A DNA stretch of 64,000 bases, taken from positions 23,248,001-23,312,000 of the forward strand of contig OX485804.1 in the NCBI GenBank assembly GCA_950295325.1. The letters are read 5' to 3'. Both the position numbers and the translations under genes were made by a program. Positions 25,400 to 36,326 of this stretch are shown piece after piece. The number at the start of each line of letters is the position of its first letter. Position 1 is the stretch's first letter. Under the pieces are notes generated by a model. That model had not been told where the DNA came from. It saw only the letters and a program-made list of their open reading frames with translations, and ran no database searches. This stretch comes from Polytrichum commune (Eukaryota; Streptophyta; Polytrichopsida; Polytrichales; Polytrichaceae).

Positions 25400-26791
25400 A
25401 GTGCAGAGTTATCATGGGAAGGTGTCTCGGATCTGGACCGTCCATCTTTGACGGCGGAATCCTGACCATCGGGAGATCGCGAAGGGACGTGGCCGTTCCC
25501 AAGCAGTGTCCAGAATGACCTCCCCCGTCCATGCCTTTCAGATTGTTTCTCCTCCTTTCTCCTCCCTCCTCGCCCCTGGCTCCCCAACATTCTGCTACTG
25601 GCTTTGTCTATGCACCTTGCTTCTTCATCTCTTGCTCTAGTATGCACATTGATAGTTTCAAACTTGGTTTATCTCTTGCTCTAGTCTGCATATTGATAGC
25701 TTCAAACTTGGTTTATCTCTTGCTCTAGTATGCACATTGATAGCTTCAAATCTGGTTTATCTCTTGCTCTAGTATGCACATTGCTTCACTCAATTCTGGC
25801 ATGCACCTTGCTTCACTCAAATGTGGTTGATCTCCTCCTCTAGTATGCAACTGGCTTTACTAAGATCTGGTTGAGCTCTGCCTCTAGTATGCACATTGCC
25901 CAAGAATCTGAATCTTCCCTTTTCCACAAACTTTCTGCATCATCTCCCTTTTCGCTGGTCCCTCAACATTCTCAATCTTCCTAAACTGCCCTCCTCACCT
26001 GGGAGCCACCTAGTATGTTCACAAAGAGCATGCTGTTTTTATTCATTTCAGTGTGTATGCATTTTGCTTGATGTTTGTCATTCTCTATTTGTTTGTTCAA
26101 ATATATTAGTCAAATTTCTATGGAAATGCTCAACTATTCATTGATCAACTATTCAGTGATGTCTATTCATTCAACGCAATTGCTCAACTATTCAGTGATG
26201 TCTATTCATCACTGAATGCGCCTGGAGCCTCGAACCTACTCAACTTTTGTGTTCTACATTCATTGTTTGTTATGCACCTGCAATCTTCACACACAGCATC
26301 CTAAACTTCTTCTCAAGGATCTCGGCATATTGAATTTTCAGAATAAGCACGTTGTTCACTTTTTGAGGTTTTTCCAACCTGATCCATAAACAATCCGGTT
26401 CGTTTTTTTCACTCCAGGCCCCTAAATCCAGAGGCACAAGATATTCAGAATGGCCAAACCCTTCCCCGAATATGAAATTGCATCCATCTTCATTTATGTA
26501 GACACCTCACAAATCACATGTAAATTATCCAGCAATGCTCTCTAATTGTTGATTATAACTATCTAACAGTAGACACCAACGCGGAGTTCGTGCAATTGGA
26601 GCCTGAGTTGCAAATCCACAACCAGATTGTTCACACAAATCAGGTAATTTCATAGCTTGCATTAAATGTCAAGCAATATACCAAACATTCATAATCTTAC
26701 ATGCATTGCTTATGGTCGAAGTGTTTCTTTACATTGAGGCTGGAAATATCCGTGTTCACACCTGGAACTGTACGGACAACCAACATGGTTT
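25400..26791 (+). other. Upstream region of methyltransferase-like gene with tandem repeat
   Basis: A GC-richer segment (about 25430-25590) gives way to a CT-rich stretch like a plant leader. A diverged tandem repeat follows at about 25627-25895, with units of roughly 50 bp around CTCTAGTATGCACATTG. No reading frame of substance. It may hold the promoter and leader of the gene starting at 27260, but I see no clear TATA box. Confidence 0.4.
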
Positions 26792-27194
26792 CAAGACAAG
26801 CCACACTTTCACTCGATCGAGTGAAAGTGTGGCTTGTCTTGCGAGCCAGTAAGCCAACCAGTCAGCCATCCATCAAGCTAGCCAAGACAAGCCAGCCGGA
26901 ACTTTCACTCGATCGAGTGAAAGTGTGGCTCGTGTTGGCTAGCTGGATGGATGGCTGGCTGGTTGGCTTACTGGCTCGCAAGACAAGCCAACACTTTCAC
27001 TCGATCGAGTGAAAGTGGGGCTTGGCTAGCCAGCCAGAGAGAAAGAGGAGAAGCTAGCACTTTCACGCGATCGAGTGAAAGTGCTGCAGCCAGCCATCTA
27101 CTGGCCACTTTCACTCGATCGCGTGAAAGTGGCCAGTAGATGGCTGGCTTGCTTGCTTGATGGCCAAGCCCCACTTTCACTCGATCGAGTGAAA
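26792..27194. repeat. Nested palindromes just before the methyltransferase-like start codon
   Basis: Six copies of TTTCACTCGATCGAGTGAAA or one-base variants lie at 26807, 26903, 26995, 27061, 27109 and 27175. The first is the core of a perfect 50-bp palindrome (26792-26841). Around the second, arms of about 60 bp (near 26841-26890 and 26935-26985) fold back on each other. The 27109 copy is the core of a near-perfect palindrome of about 60 bp. The last ends 66 bp before the ATG at 27260. The core matches the arrays in the transposase leaders, but the outer flanks differ (AGTG here, GGTTTC/GAAACC there). Confidence 0.9.
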
Positions 27195-27259
27195 GTGCTG
27201 GCTGGATGGATTGTGGAGTTATGTGGTTTCCTAACTTATTGGGGGACTTTGCAGGAAGA

Positions 27260-30200
27260 ATGGACAAAGTTGTTTTATGGACAGATCTAGTTGGATCCAG
27301 ACAAGCAGGGCCAAATGGTCCTCAATGGGTAATTAGGGACTCCCATTTGCAGAAGTGGTCACTGGCTATTAACAAGAAAAACCAATCTCCAGGGTACGAC
27401 CTTATATTCACGTACAAGGTAAACAATAGTTGGATTCCGAACCCTGGAAATCCAATTACCATCGCTCATGTGGGAGCGAGGGATAGGCTAGAGGTTTCGG
27501 TTATGGAGGGGGTGGAAGAGAGAATTTTATCTATAGATTGCAAGAAGCATACATTTCTCTTGGTGCCATTTTATGAGTCCGTAGCCTCACTCCCTTCAAA
27601 GGAGAAGGAAGAGATAGAGAAGGTGATGTCATCTGGAATAACCAAAAGAGCCATAAACTTTGTGTTGGAGACATTGGAAGACATCAACAGTAGAGAGGCA
27701 GCTACACGTGAAGAATCAAGGCAGCAAAAGAAGAAGCAAGCCGAGGGTATATTGAAGTCCAAGGCCGACGAAGGTGGCAACTCTATTGGACAAAAATCGA
27801 AGGCAAAGAAGGGGAAACAAACTGAAGAGCGAACTGCATCAAAGGAGACGGAGAGAGAGAAGCCTCACGAGGTGGAGCCCCACGTTGCACCAGATACTCA
27901 GAACACGGAGAGGGATGCTGGGGATGCCGGGAGTGGAAGGAAAAAGAAAGGAAAGAGGGCATTGTCACCCGAGAAGAAACCAAAGCAAAAGAAAATGAAG
28001 CAAGACGATGTTATGCATGAGGACACCCCACTGGTCTTGATTCAAGCGGAGAAGGGTCGAGTTATATCGCAAGGTCAACAACCCAGCCTTGAGGAAGCTG
28101 CTCTGGATAGGAAGAAGTTTTTGCAACTTTTGGGCACATTTATCCATTCGGCGCAGAATCGATATTCCGTGTACCCATCAAGCAAATGAAGGGCGCAAAA
28201 GCTTATCAGGTTACGCGGCCGCTGGATCCAAGTGGGGTGAACCTCATGAATAACTACCTCATCCAAACCCCACCTGCATGGCCTCAACACAATCTGTGTT
28301 TGATGCCGAAGTTTAAGAAAGGTGAGACATGGCGAGAAGGGATGACATCAAGAACATGCAATTCGCCATAATCAATGGGCAACATACTATAGCCGCATCT
28401 ACGGAAATAATTGCTCATAGAGATACGGATCCTAAGCTCAAGGAAAAGTTGAAGGTGTGGCCCTGCACAATTGTGTGGACAGAGGACCCCAGCATGACCG
28501 TCAGGCTTTCATATACATTGAACAATTCGAACTCGTTCAACAAGTTCACACCAACATGGACTACACAAATTCTGTATTGTCGTAGGGTATGGGTGAAATT
28601 GAACAAGCCCGAAAAGCAACGTGCGAACGCCTCTGAGGCCACACAGGACCCTGAGAAAGCATTGGCTTGGAAGGTATGTTACTCTCTGCTCCCCTTAATT
28701 CATCTGCTCCCTCAAGTGGTGACCATGGCCTCACACCACTTTCACTCGATCGAGTGAAAGTGGTGAGCCTTCACATTGTGTTCATCATGAATCTCACTTC
28801 TGTATCCGTGATGTGCAGAACTTCACTACCAGCATGGAGGCATCATTCACCGCAATCGCAAGAGGGATCACGCATAACGATCTTAAAGCGGAACTCACGT
28901 TAATTATGGCCCCTGAGGAAACATCAAGATTGTGGAAGAAAGTGTTCGTGTCGCACGAGAAGGGTTTATTTATCAACCCGGACAAGCCAGGACGCACATA
29001 CCTGGAAGATCATGTGGAGGCTCAGCAAAAATTGTGAGCTCGCCACGAGAAGTCCAAGGCAGGAACACCCTTCGAGGAGAAACCTTTCGTGACTAAACCC
29101 CTTACAAGGGAGACGTTCAAGAACATGTCATGACTCACAAAGCCTGACTTTCACCTGGAAGCGAGACGGCTTCTAGAAGGGAGGGGAGAGGACGGCGTTC
29201 CTAGTGTCACTCTTAGGACTTGCAAGAACAGCAAAGTCGTGACACTGAAGTCATGGTGCAATTTCCGCAAGTAGAAGAATATCTTGCTGCAGGAGTTGGA
29301 TAGGCGGGATCCCAATAAAGTTTGCTTGTGGAAGAAAGATGATGAGGGGCATGGGTTCCTCGATCGCGACGTATGGACAAAATTCAAACGGGAGCATGGA
29401 ATTACAAAGCCGAAATGGGTAAAGTTCTACCAGGTTGCGACTTCAGATTGGCTGAACAAGAAAATGGCAACTAACAACAAGTCCTTGCCGGTATAGCCGG
29501 CATTAGACCGATTGCTTCGCGACTGGCTGCAAACAGATTTCAACGAATGCACAGGGCAAGTGATCACGCGGTGGGTGTCGCATAATGCCATTAAGAAACG
29601 ATTGGTGATTCCCAAGCAAGATTCCAGTGATGTTGAGTGGATTGAGGGAAACATCATTGCCGCGGGGTTTCTGGACTTCAGGTTCATCCCTGGATGTGTA
29701 GATGAACCAATCCCTCCTGAAGTTGTGGAGTTCTTGGTTAAATACTTGTGCTCTCCGGAATGGACACCAGGGGTGAAATCTGTTCCAGCTTGGATGATTG
29801 TCTCCGACTTGCGTAGCCACGATGCCTCGCTCATATTCATGTCGTCGCTTATGCGCAGATATCCCAATACGTTTGTGATCGTCCCGTCGTTCTATTTCCC
29901 TTGTCCTGCAGAGGAATTAGCCGACCCCAAAGAAATAGATGGAAAGAGGCAAACCCCTGCCCTCTACATCGACCACCTCATTGTCCCAGATAAATTTCCC
30001 AAGTGGAAGGTAATTGCATGTCCAATGCTAGCCCCGGATTCGCGCCGATACAAAGTAAAACCCAAGGATTGGTCTGAGTTGACATATGAAGTGAATCGAG
30101 GGGAGCTCAGAATAGAGGTCTATATTAAATTCTTGGAGTACATGGGCTCCGCCGGAGGCATGGTTCTCAATCTATTTGGGGACTTGAAACCAGTTGCTGC

Positions 30201-31746
30201 AGCGTTGGTGAGTTCCACCTATCTGAACTATCTCAATTCGTTCCCTTTCACCTCTTCCCTCTTCCATTTTTCTAACCTCATTGATTTTCCAGATGCACGA
30301 TTACAACGTCTTTTCCTACATGGATTCGGCATTCTTGCATATTCTGGACGCGTTGATTCAACGTGTTCGCGTACTTAAGCTGAAGGATTTTGCTGAACAA
30401 GCCGAAGATGAAGATGAGTACCAAGCCCACGATGGCCACATTCACCCTGACCTCAACCCAGATCCACCCTTGCTTTTGGTAAGTATTGCTAATGAATTAC
30501 TTTCTTGTGTTTATGAAAATCATCATTTTCTCACTCCCCCTTTATATGAGATAGTTGTTGACATTGTATGGTTGCTACACAGGAGGATGTCGAAGATCGC
30601 GAACCGATCGAGGCCATGGACATTGACCGAAACCCCTCCGATGTGGAAGATCTTCCTGACGATGAAGATGATGAGTCTGTAGAGCCTCCAAGTGAACGGG
30701 ATACCGACGTCGAGAGCCATGGCGAATCCCCCCACACGTCCCAGCACTCGGACGATGATGCCACTGGCGGTTTGACTCCGTTGGAAGAGCATATGTCGAC
30801 TGCCTGCGATCTCGGTGCTTCGCCGCTGCGAGCGAAGCAACTTGACTTCGATGACGAAGACCGCGATGACCAAGACCCGGCTGACGATGAGGACCAGGAG
30901 GATGAGGAACACCAAGATGAGGACCAGGATGTCGAAGAAGAGGATCAGGATGCCCTTGACGAGGATCAGGATATCCAAGAGGCCCAGGATGTCGAAGAGG
31001 AGGTCGAAGATGTCGTCGAAGATGTCGATGTGGTTTTGGAGTCCCCTCGTTCTATTCCCGACACCTACCAACCTCCACAGCCTGCTGCACGTAGTCCCCA
31101 GAGACCCAGTACCGCCGAAGTTGGTCCTAGTGGTGCCATGGACATTCCACAGAGTCCCCTCAGACCCAGTACTACCGATGTTGGTCCTAGTGGTGCCATG
31201 GACACTCCACATAGGAAGTCCTCTCGCTCACGAAGTCGGTCCTCAACTAAGGATAGGCATAAACGCCGCCATGGTAAGCCCGTGGAGCCCCCACTTACGA
31301 CGGCTGTTTTGGAACCTCTCATGATGGGCATTTTGAATAAAAATTTGCCAGGCTTACTAACGAGCCTGTTCAAGGATGCCATGGCCCAAGCCATGCCACC
31401 CTCTCAAGCCGTGCCCACGCCAATTCCTACTCCGGCCCCTGTACCAGCAAATGCGGAGGTTGTTTCTGTCCCCATTGGTACTGACCCTCCCCAAGATGTC
31501 CTTCCTCAAGTCGAGCCAGCTCATGTGGATCAACCGGAGGTTGCTGAGAAATCGGCCGAGAAGAACGAAGTGGAAAGTTCACCTGCAGATGCCGGATGCG
31601 TGGAGGGGCCTTCCCATGATTCCCAGCCTGTTGAAGATGAGGTAAATATCCTTGACCTATTCTCGCTTTTCCAATTGTTTTTAAACATGCTAGTCACTGA
31701 ATCTCCGCCGGGATGTTTGATCCAGGTTGGAGGCCGCGCATCATAA
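27260..31746 (+). pseudogene. ParB-like plus DNA-methyltransferase-like gene, broken
   Basis: Large gene with exons about 27260-28673, 28819-30207, 30293-30478, 30583-31641 and 31726-31746, all with GT/AG introns. In order it has: an N-terminal unknown domain; a Lys/Glu-rich stretch; a ParB-like segment with INGQHT (about 28375) and later SYTLNNSN; a segment resembling the end of a beta-class N4/N6 DNA methyltransferase, with GSAGGMVLNLFGD (about 30150-30190) in the place of the SAM-binding motif; and a very acidic Asp/Glu tail. The gene is broken by frameshifts near 28155 and 28335 and by stops at 29035, 29131, 29272 and 29494. I find no DPPY-like catalytic motif. A role in DNA modification is inference. 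Confidence 0.55.
28740..28759. repeat. Palindrome inside an intron of the methyltransferase-like gene
   Basis: A perfect TTTCACTCGATCGAGTGAAA within the intron 28674-28818, extended by CCAC/GTGG on the two sides. The same core is found before the gene and in the transposase leaders. Confidence 0.9.
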
Positions 31747-31943
31747 TCAAACCACTTGGAGAATAGGAAGCCGTTTGTAGATCGCAATCCAAGGCTGACT
31801 AGAGCATTGGACTTAAAAATCTTTAGGACATTTTAGTTGTAGCCAAACTCACCATGTACTGGGTACTTGGAAGATGTACATTTTACATTCAATGAAATGT
31901 GTTTCGTCTATTCATTGTCTGCAATGGCTGCCATTAACAATGC

Positions 31944-33957
31944 ATGTTCAATTCACAGGCTGGTTTGCAAATCGTTGATTTCACACGGCCAGAATCACCA
32001 TGTGCAGCAGTCCCGCAAACGGGTGCAGCCGAAGAGGACACCTCACTTATATTTGGCCCCATGCAAGCCCCCATTGCCACTACATGTCTAAGTCCTCCAA
32101 CGCTTGTCGTCACCCCTTTGGACAAAGGGGATCGGTCACCCCTCTTGCCCATAGGTAGTGACGATGATGTGGTCAAGTCGCCTTCGCCCACGCCGGTCCA
32201 CATTGCTGCCATCAAACCTCTTGCTCTGAAGCAGGCTGTCATCGAACATTCAGAGCCCGGGTCATCATCTGCAGGCCTGCAGCAACCAATATCACCACCT
32301 TGTTACTGTACTGCTACCGTGGAGCCAACGGAACCTTCCTCTTCTGCAGGCCCTTGCCAACCCGAGGCTCCACATTGTGAGGAGCCTCCTGTCGTTGATG
32401 CAACGGAGCCCGCTGTCGTCGATCCAACGGAGCCTTCATCTTCTGTCGGCCCACATCATGTCAAGAAAGTCGTGGAACGTTGGCCACGCGACGACAGGTT
32501 CCCCGACTTTCCCCCTGACAATACAAAAATAGCCGAACGTCCATTTGAGGCTTGGCGGGCTATGCACGCCAGCCGTTCCGAGGTCACTTGCCCAGAGCTG
32601 CGTGTGCGGCCAGCTCTCCCAGTTTGTGTAAGCATCGTTTCCCCTTCTCAAAAAACTTAGTTTGTGTAAGCTTCGTTTCCCCTTCTCAATAAAATTTCAT
32701 TTGGTCCACTGGATTTTCTTTTCAATATACCCGGTTTATTTGTGTCCCAAACATTCATCTCCGCGTAGTTTTGGGTTCAGGGTGGACAAAGTGCGCAAAC
32801 GACTGTGGATGCGCCCTTCAACCCACACGTTGTTTATGATAAACTTTTTGTTTACGCTGACAACTACCCAACGTACGATAGGAACATCTCTCAAGTTTTC
32901 ACGAGGGAGATGGGAATAGCGTGTGCTAAAAGACTTATTTCTAGGGACCCTCAAGACCCTTCATTAGGACCATCGGATCGCTGGGAATTCAATCCCATAA
33001 CTTTCGAGGTATTGGTTTCCCAGTTCATAATAACTTTTAATATGTAGTTCATTATAAACCCCCATATCAATATATACACTTATTGAATATATGAATGTTA
33101 GTTATTGAATATATGAAGTTCCACAATTTTCATTAGTTGCAACATTATATGTAATTCGAGTAAAGCAGGAGAAGTTGACAGTGGATTCCTGTCGCCAGGC
33201 GCTAGCTGCTGTACCCGACCGAAGGTTCATTCTGGTGTTCGATTTGAATGGCATATTTTGTCATTGTATTCCTCGCGGCCGTTCCGCTTTCCCCACATGG
33301 ATGGTGCAAGATCGTGCGCCAGACAAGGGTCCGGCGATTGTCGGTCCCAAAGCTGTCCTACCTAGACTGGGTTACAAGCAGTTTTGGGAGAGAATGACCC
33401 AAATGTTCTATGTTTGCATATGGTCATCTATGAAAAAGTCCACTGTGGACCTCGTGGTGGAGTTTCTATTCAATGGGATGTCAAGACCTGCAATAGTTTT
33501 TGGCCAGGAGGATTGCATCACATTCAAAGACATTTGGGACAATCAGATCAGGAACCCCCTAAAGCCAGAATCAGTATTGTTCTTCAAGAGTTTAAACAAA
33601 ACATTTTGGTGGCCGCCTGTATCTCTTGATTCCGGACGTGTTACTGCCACTATTGAGAACACTGTTCTTGTGGATGACAACCCCTACAAAGGTGCTTGTA
33701 ATCCTCCCGGGAATGTATTGTTTCCCGATTCCTTCACCACCAACAAACAGGCAACTGCGGATATGAGAGCAGTTCTTCTCCCCTACTTCCAACGTATGTT
33801 CAATTCGACAATGAGCGACGTACGCGATTTTGTGATCACACATAGATTTGGGCAACCGCCGGTCCCGCATAACGATCCAGTCAGGGAGTCACTTATGATG
33901 GCCAACAAGCACTCCAATCGACCCGACTTGCTGCCTATAACTGTTGTCCCAAGATAG
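31944..33957 (+). CDS. FCP1/NLI-phosphatase-like domain protein (right copy)
   Basis: Join(31944..32627,32781..33008,33169..33957), identical in translation to the left copy at 14693-16706. Here it lies directly after the methyltransferase-like gene. The donor at 31642 could splice to the acceptor at 31958 in phase 0, fusing the acidic tail to AGLQIVDF. The ATG at 31944 would then not be used. The HAD motifs FDLNG and VDDNPYKG are as in the other copy. Intact frame. The fusion is inference. Confidence 0.7.
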
Positions 33958-34040
33958 TTAGCATATAGGGTTTAGGTTAGGGGATGTAAGGTTCATGAAT
34001 TGTATGGCATGTAACATTGTGTATTATATGCTTTGTTCAG

Positions 34041-34842
34041 TTTCCTCCTACTGGATACACACCATCCACTTCCAAGCGATCGGCATTCGTGTGTCTCACC
34101 CCGCGGCATGAACACAACGTAGTACTGGCCCGCCATCCCTTCTCAGTCGCCCACATGGGCGTAGAAGCTATCCGGGTCGCTAACTCTCAAAGTGTGTCAC
34201 CCCTCGCTGAAGCAACCCCTGAAGGACAGAGTCTGGTAAATATAGCTCATTTTGTTCACCTGGGAATGTTCTTACCCAAATAAATATTTGCAAATCTCCT
34301 TTTCAATCTCTATCTAATCTCCAACATTTGGCGTGGAATGTATGTGCATGTATATGAATGTTGATGGTGGTATTTGTGGGGCAATAAGTTGGAGAATGTT
34401 TTTTGCCAATGTCGGGCTGCAGGATGTTGACCTAAATATGCTCCCCCCAATGGATGATGGATCACAACCCGCCCATACATTATCCATTATGCGCCCCACC
34501 CCTACCCGCGAGTACCAAATTGCGCTAATCGAATCGCAAGGCCCTAACTCAAGAGGTGTTCGTCTTCTACGTGCTGGATTGGCAGGACTTGGGAAGACTT
34601 ATGCCCCTCAACCCGCCATGACGAAGCTCCCTTCCACCATTAACCATGTGGAGGGCGTTGACACCAGTATGTGCACCCTCGCAGATGCTTCAACACCTCC
34701 ATGCGGAACTTTGGCTATCGTGCACCCCGCTGCTACACGGGACTACCAAATTTCACTCATTGAATCTCAAGGCCCTAATTCAAGGGCAGTTCGACTTTTG
34801 CGGGCTGGATTGGGTGACCGTGCAAATAATCGTATCGCTTGA
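34041..34842 (+). CDS. Protein with a duplicated motif, partial model (right copy)
   Basis: Join(34041..34235,34423..34842), same translation as 13808-14609. It starts 84 bp after the FCP1-like stop, at a TTGTTCAG acceptor with no obvious start codon. Either a 5' exon is missed, or a splice donor before the FCP1-like stop joins the two. The duplicated IESQGPNSR.VRLLRAGL motifs are intact. Function unknown. Confidence 0.5.
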
Positions 34843-35159
34843 CGAGGCAGGACTACAATTGAGCGACCTGTAGAAGCCACAACATGTATTAAATACTCTA
34901 GTTGATAATGCGTCCCCTTTAGCCACATATCGGTGGGGACATATATAGACAAACATGTATGTAGTAGCCTAAGAATGAAGCATTCGACATATGCTTCAGG
35001 AATAAAGATCTCAATTCAAACAGTAATTGTTCTACAAACTTGGTGTATGAGTTACCAATTCTTTTCTTTCCAGTACAAGGCTGTAGCCTCCACTCACCCA
35101 CACATTTGAACCGGTCAAAGTAGTATTGCAATCAGCTGGGAGTCCATTAGAGGTCACTG

Positions 35160-35296
35160 TTACACAACACAGGTTTTGTTCCCAATGCGTTCCCAATGAG
35201 TTCCCAATACGTTCCCAACGCGTTCCCATCGCCATCTCAATGGACACTCCAGAAGTCCCATATTCACGCCAAAGTCCCGAAATGTTTAATATAGTG
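35160..35296 (-). repeat. Internal transposon-end motif (right copy)
   Basis: Mirror of 13354-13490. It ends in CATTTAATATAGTG-type sequence preceded by CGTTCCCAA repeats, and faces right like the outer end at 41422. Confidence 0.75.
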
Positions 35297-35950
35297 TTCT
35301 TTACATTCTACCCTCTAGAAATGTTAACCCTCGGGATCGCCACAACATTTATAGAGGTGTTAACAGCTAACAATTATTATAAAATTATTATTATTTTGAA
35401 CCCTATAAAAATCTTAACATTTATAAAGCTAACAAATAAACAACAAAATCACATTATATGTAGGCAAGCTTGGACCAAGTGCCGCAAACTTAATTGTGAT
35501 TTTAGTCCCCTTCGTCAAATGTTACGATATTGGGGGGTGTTCAATAATTCCCTTTTTGCTTGGGAACATTGTACGCGCCTCAATAGCAGGGTATGATGCC
35601 CAAGTGTGATGGCAGTGGTGGGCCGAGGGTACCAATGGATAGGACCACATTCAGGCGTGTTTTCATCCCATCAATCCAACTTGGATCCAAAGGCGTACCA
35701 GCGGGTAGTACGCGCTCATAGTGGTGATGCCCAAGAGTGGGCGATGTGCTAAGTATCATTACAGGATTGGGGGTGGACCGGATTGGCAAAATTTCCCACG
35801 TTCACAATTGCATGATGTGCATGTAAATACCCACCAAAAGGCATCAAAAGCCGTCCTTCCGCCGGAGCTGTGACGGCCTAAAACGACAGGGAGGGAACCT
35901 TCAAATTTGTATTAGGGCACTATTCTCCCACCAAATCTGCTACACCCGTC

Positions 35951-35957
35951 TATATAA
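35951..35957 (+). promoter_or_regulatory. TATA box of transposase gene (right copy)
   Basis: TATATAA in GTCTATATAAGCC, with a CT-rich likely start region about 30 bp downstream. It lies upstream of the tandem repeat, the palindrome array and the transposase start. Confidence 0.55.
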
Positions 35958-36078
35958 GCCGGCAACATGCACACTCGCACCCTCTTTTGTCGCCCTCTGC
36001 CAGGGAGCACAGCACCACAACCTTCTTGTTGCTATCCCATCCCTGGATCCATAAACAAGGTTCGGTCCTACACATATA

Positions 36079-36241
36079 CCACACCTGCTCGAAGGGGTGT
36101 TGTAGCATATGTTGTTCCATGTGTTGTTCCATGTGCAGGGAGCATTGCAATGGCGGTAATACCACACCTGCTCGAAGGGGTGTTGTTCCATGTGTTGTTC
36201 CATGTGCATGTCCATGTGCAGGGAGCATTGCAGTGGCGGTA
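36079..36241 (+). repeat. Two-copy tandem repeat in leader (right copy)
   Basis: Mirror of 12409-12571. Units start at 36079 and 36162 with CCACACCTGCTCGAAGGGGT. Confidence 0.75.
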
Positions 36242-36326
36242 GTTTTCCAGGGCCTCTAATCATCCCTCTATACCGTACAGTACGGACGTGTAGCCAAAGC
36301 CTGGAAGCCAGAGCCAACCCAAGGGG

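Noticed and set aside
16951-26791. A left terminal repeat for the methyltransferase-side element
   Set aside because: I looked for CACTATAT followed by CATTTCGGGAC in the spacer and did not find it. A computed alignment could still find a diverged end.
29881-29915. A methyltransferase catalytic motif in the IVPSFYFPCP stretch
   Set aside because: Position is plausible for motif IV but the Asp/Asn/Ser-Pro-Pro-Tyr pattern is not present, so I do not call it a catalytic site.
30523-31212. A 229-residue minus-strand frame rich in Ile/Leu/Val
   Set aside because: It is the shadow of the Asp/Glu-rich exon (GAT/GAC/GAG codons) on the plus strand.
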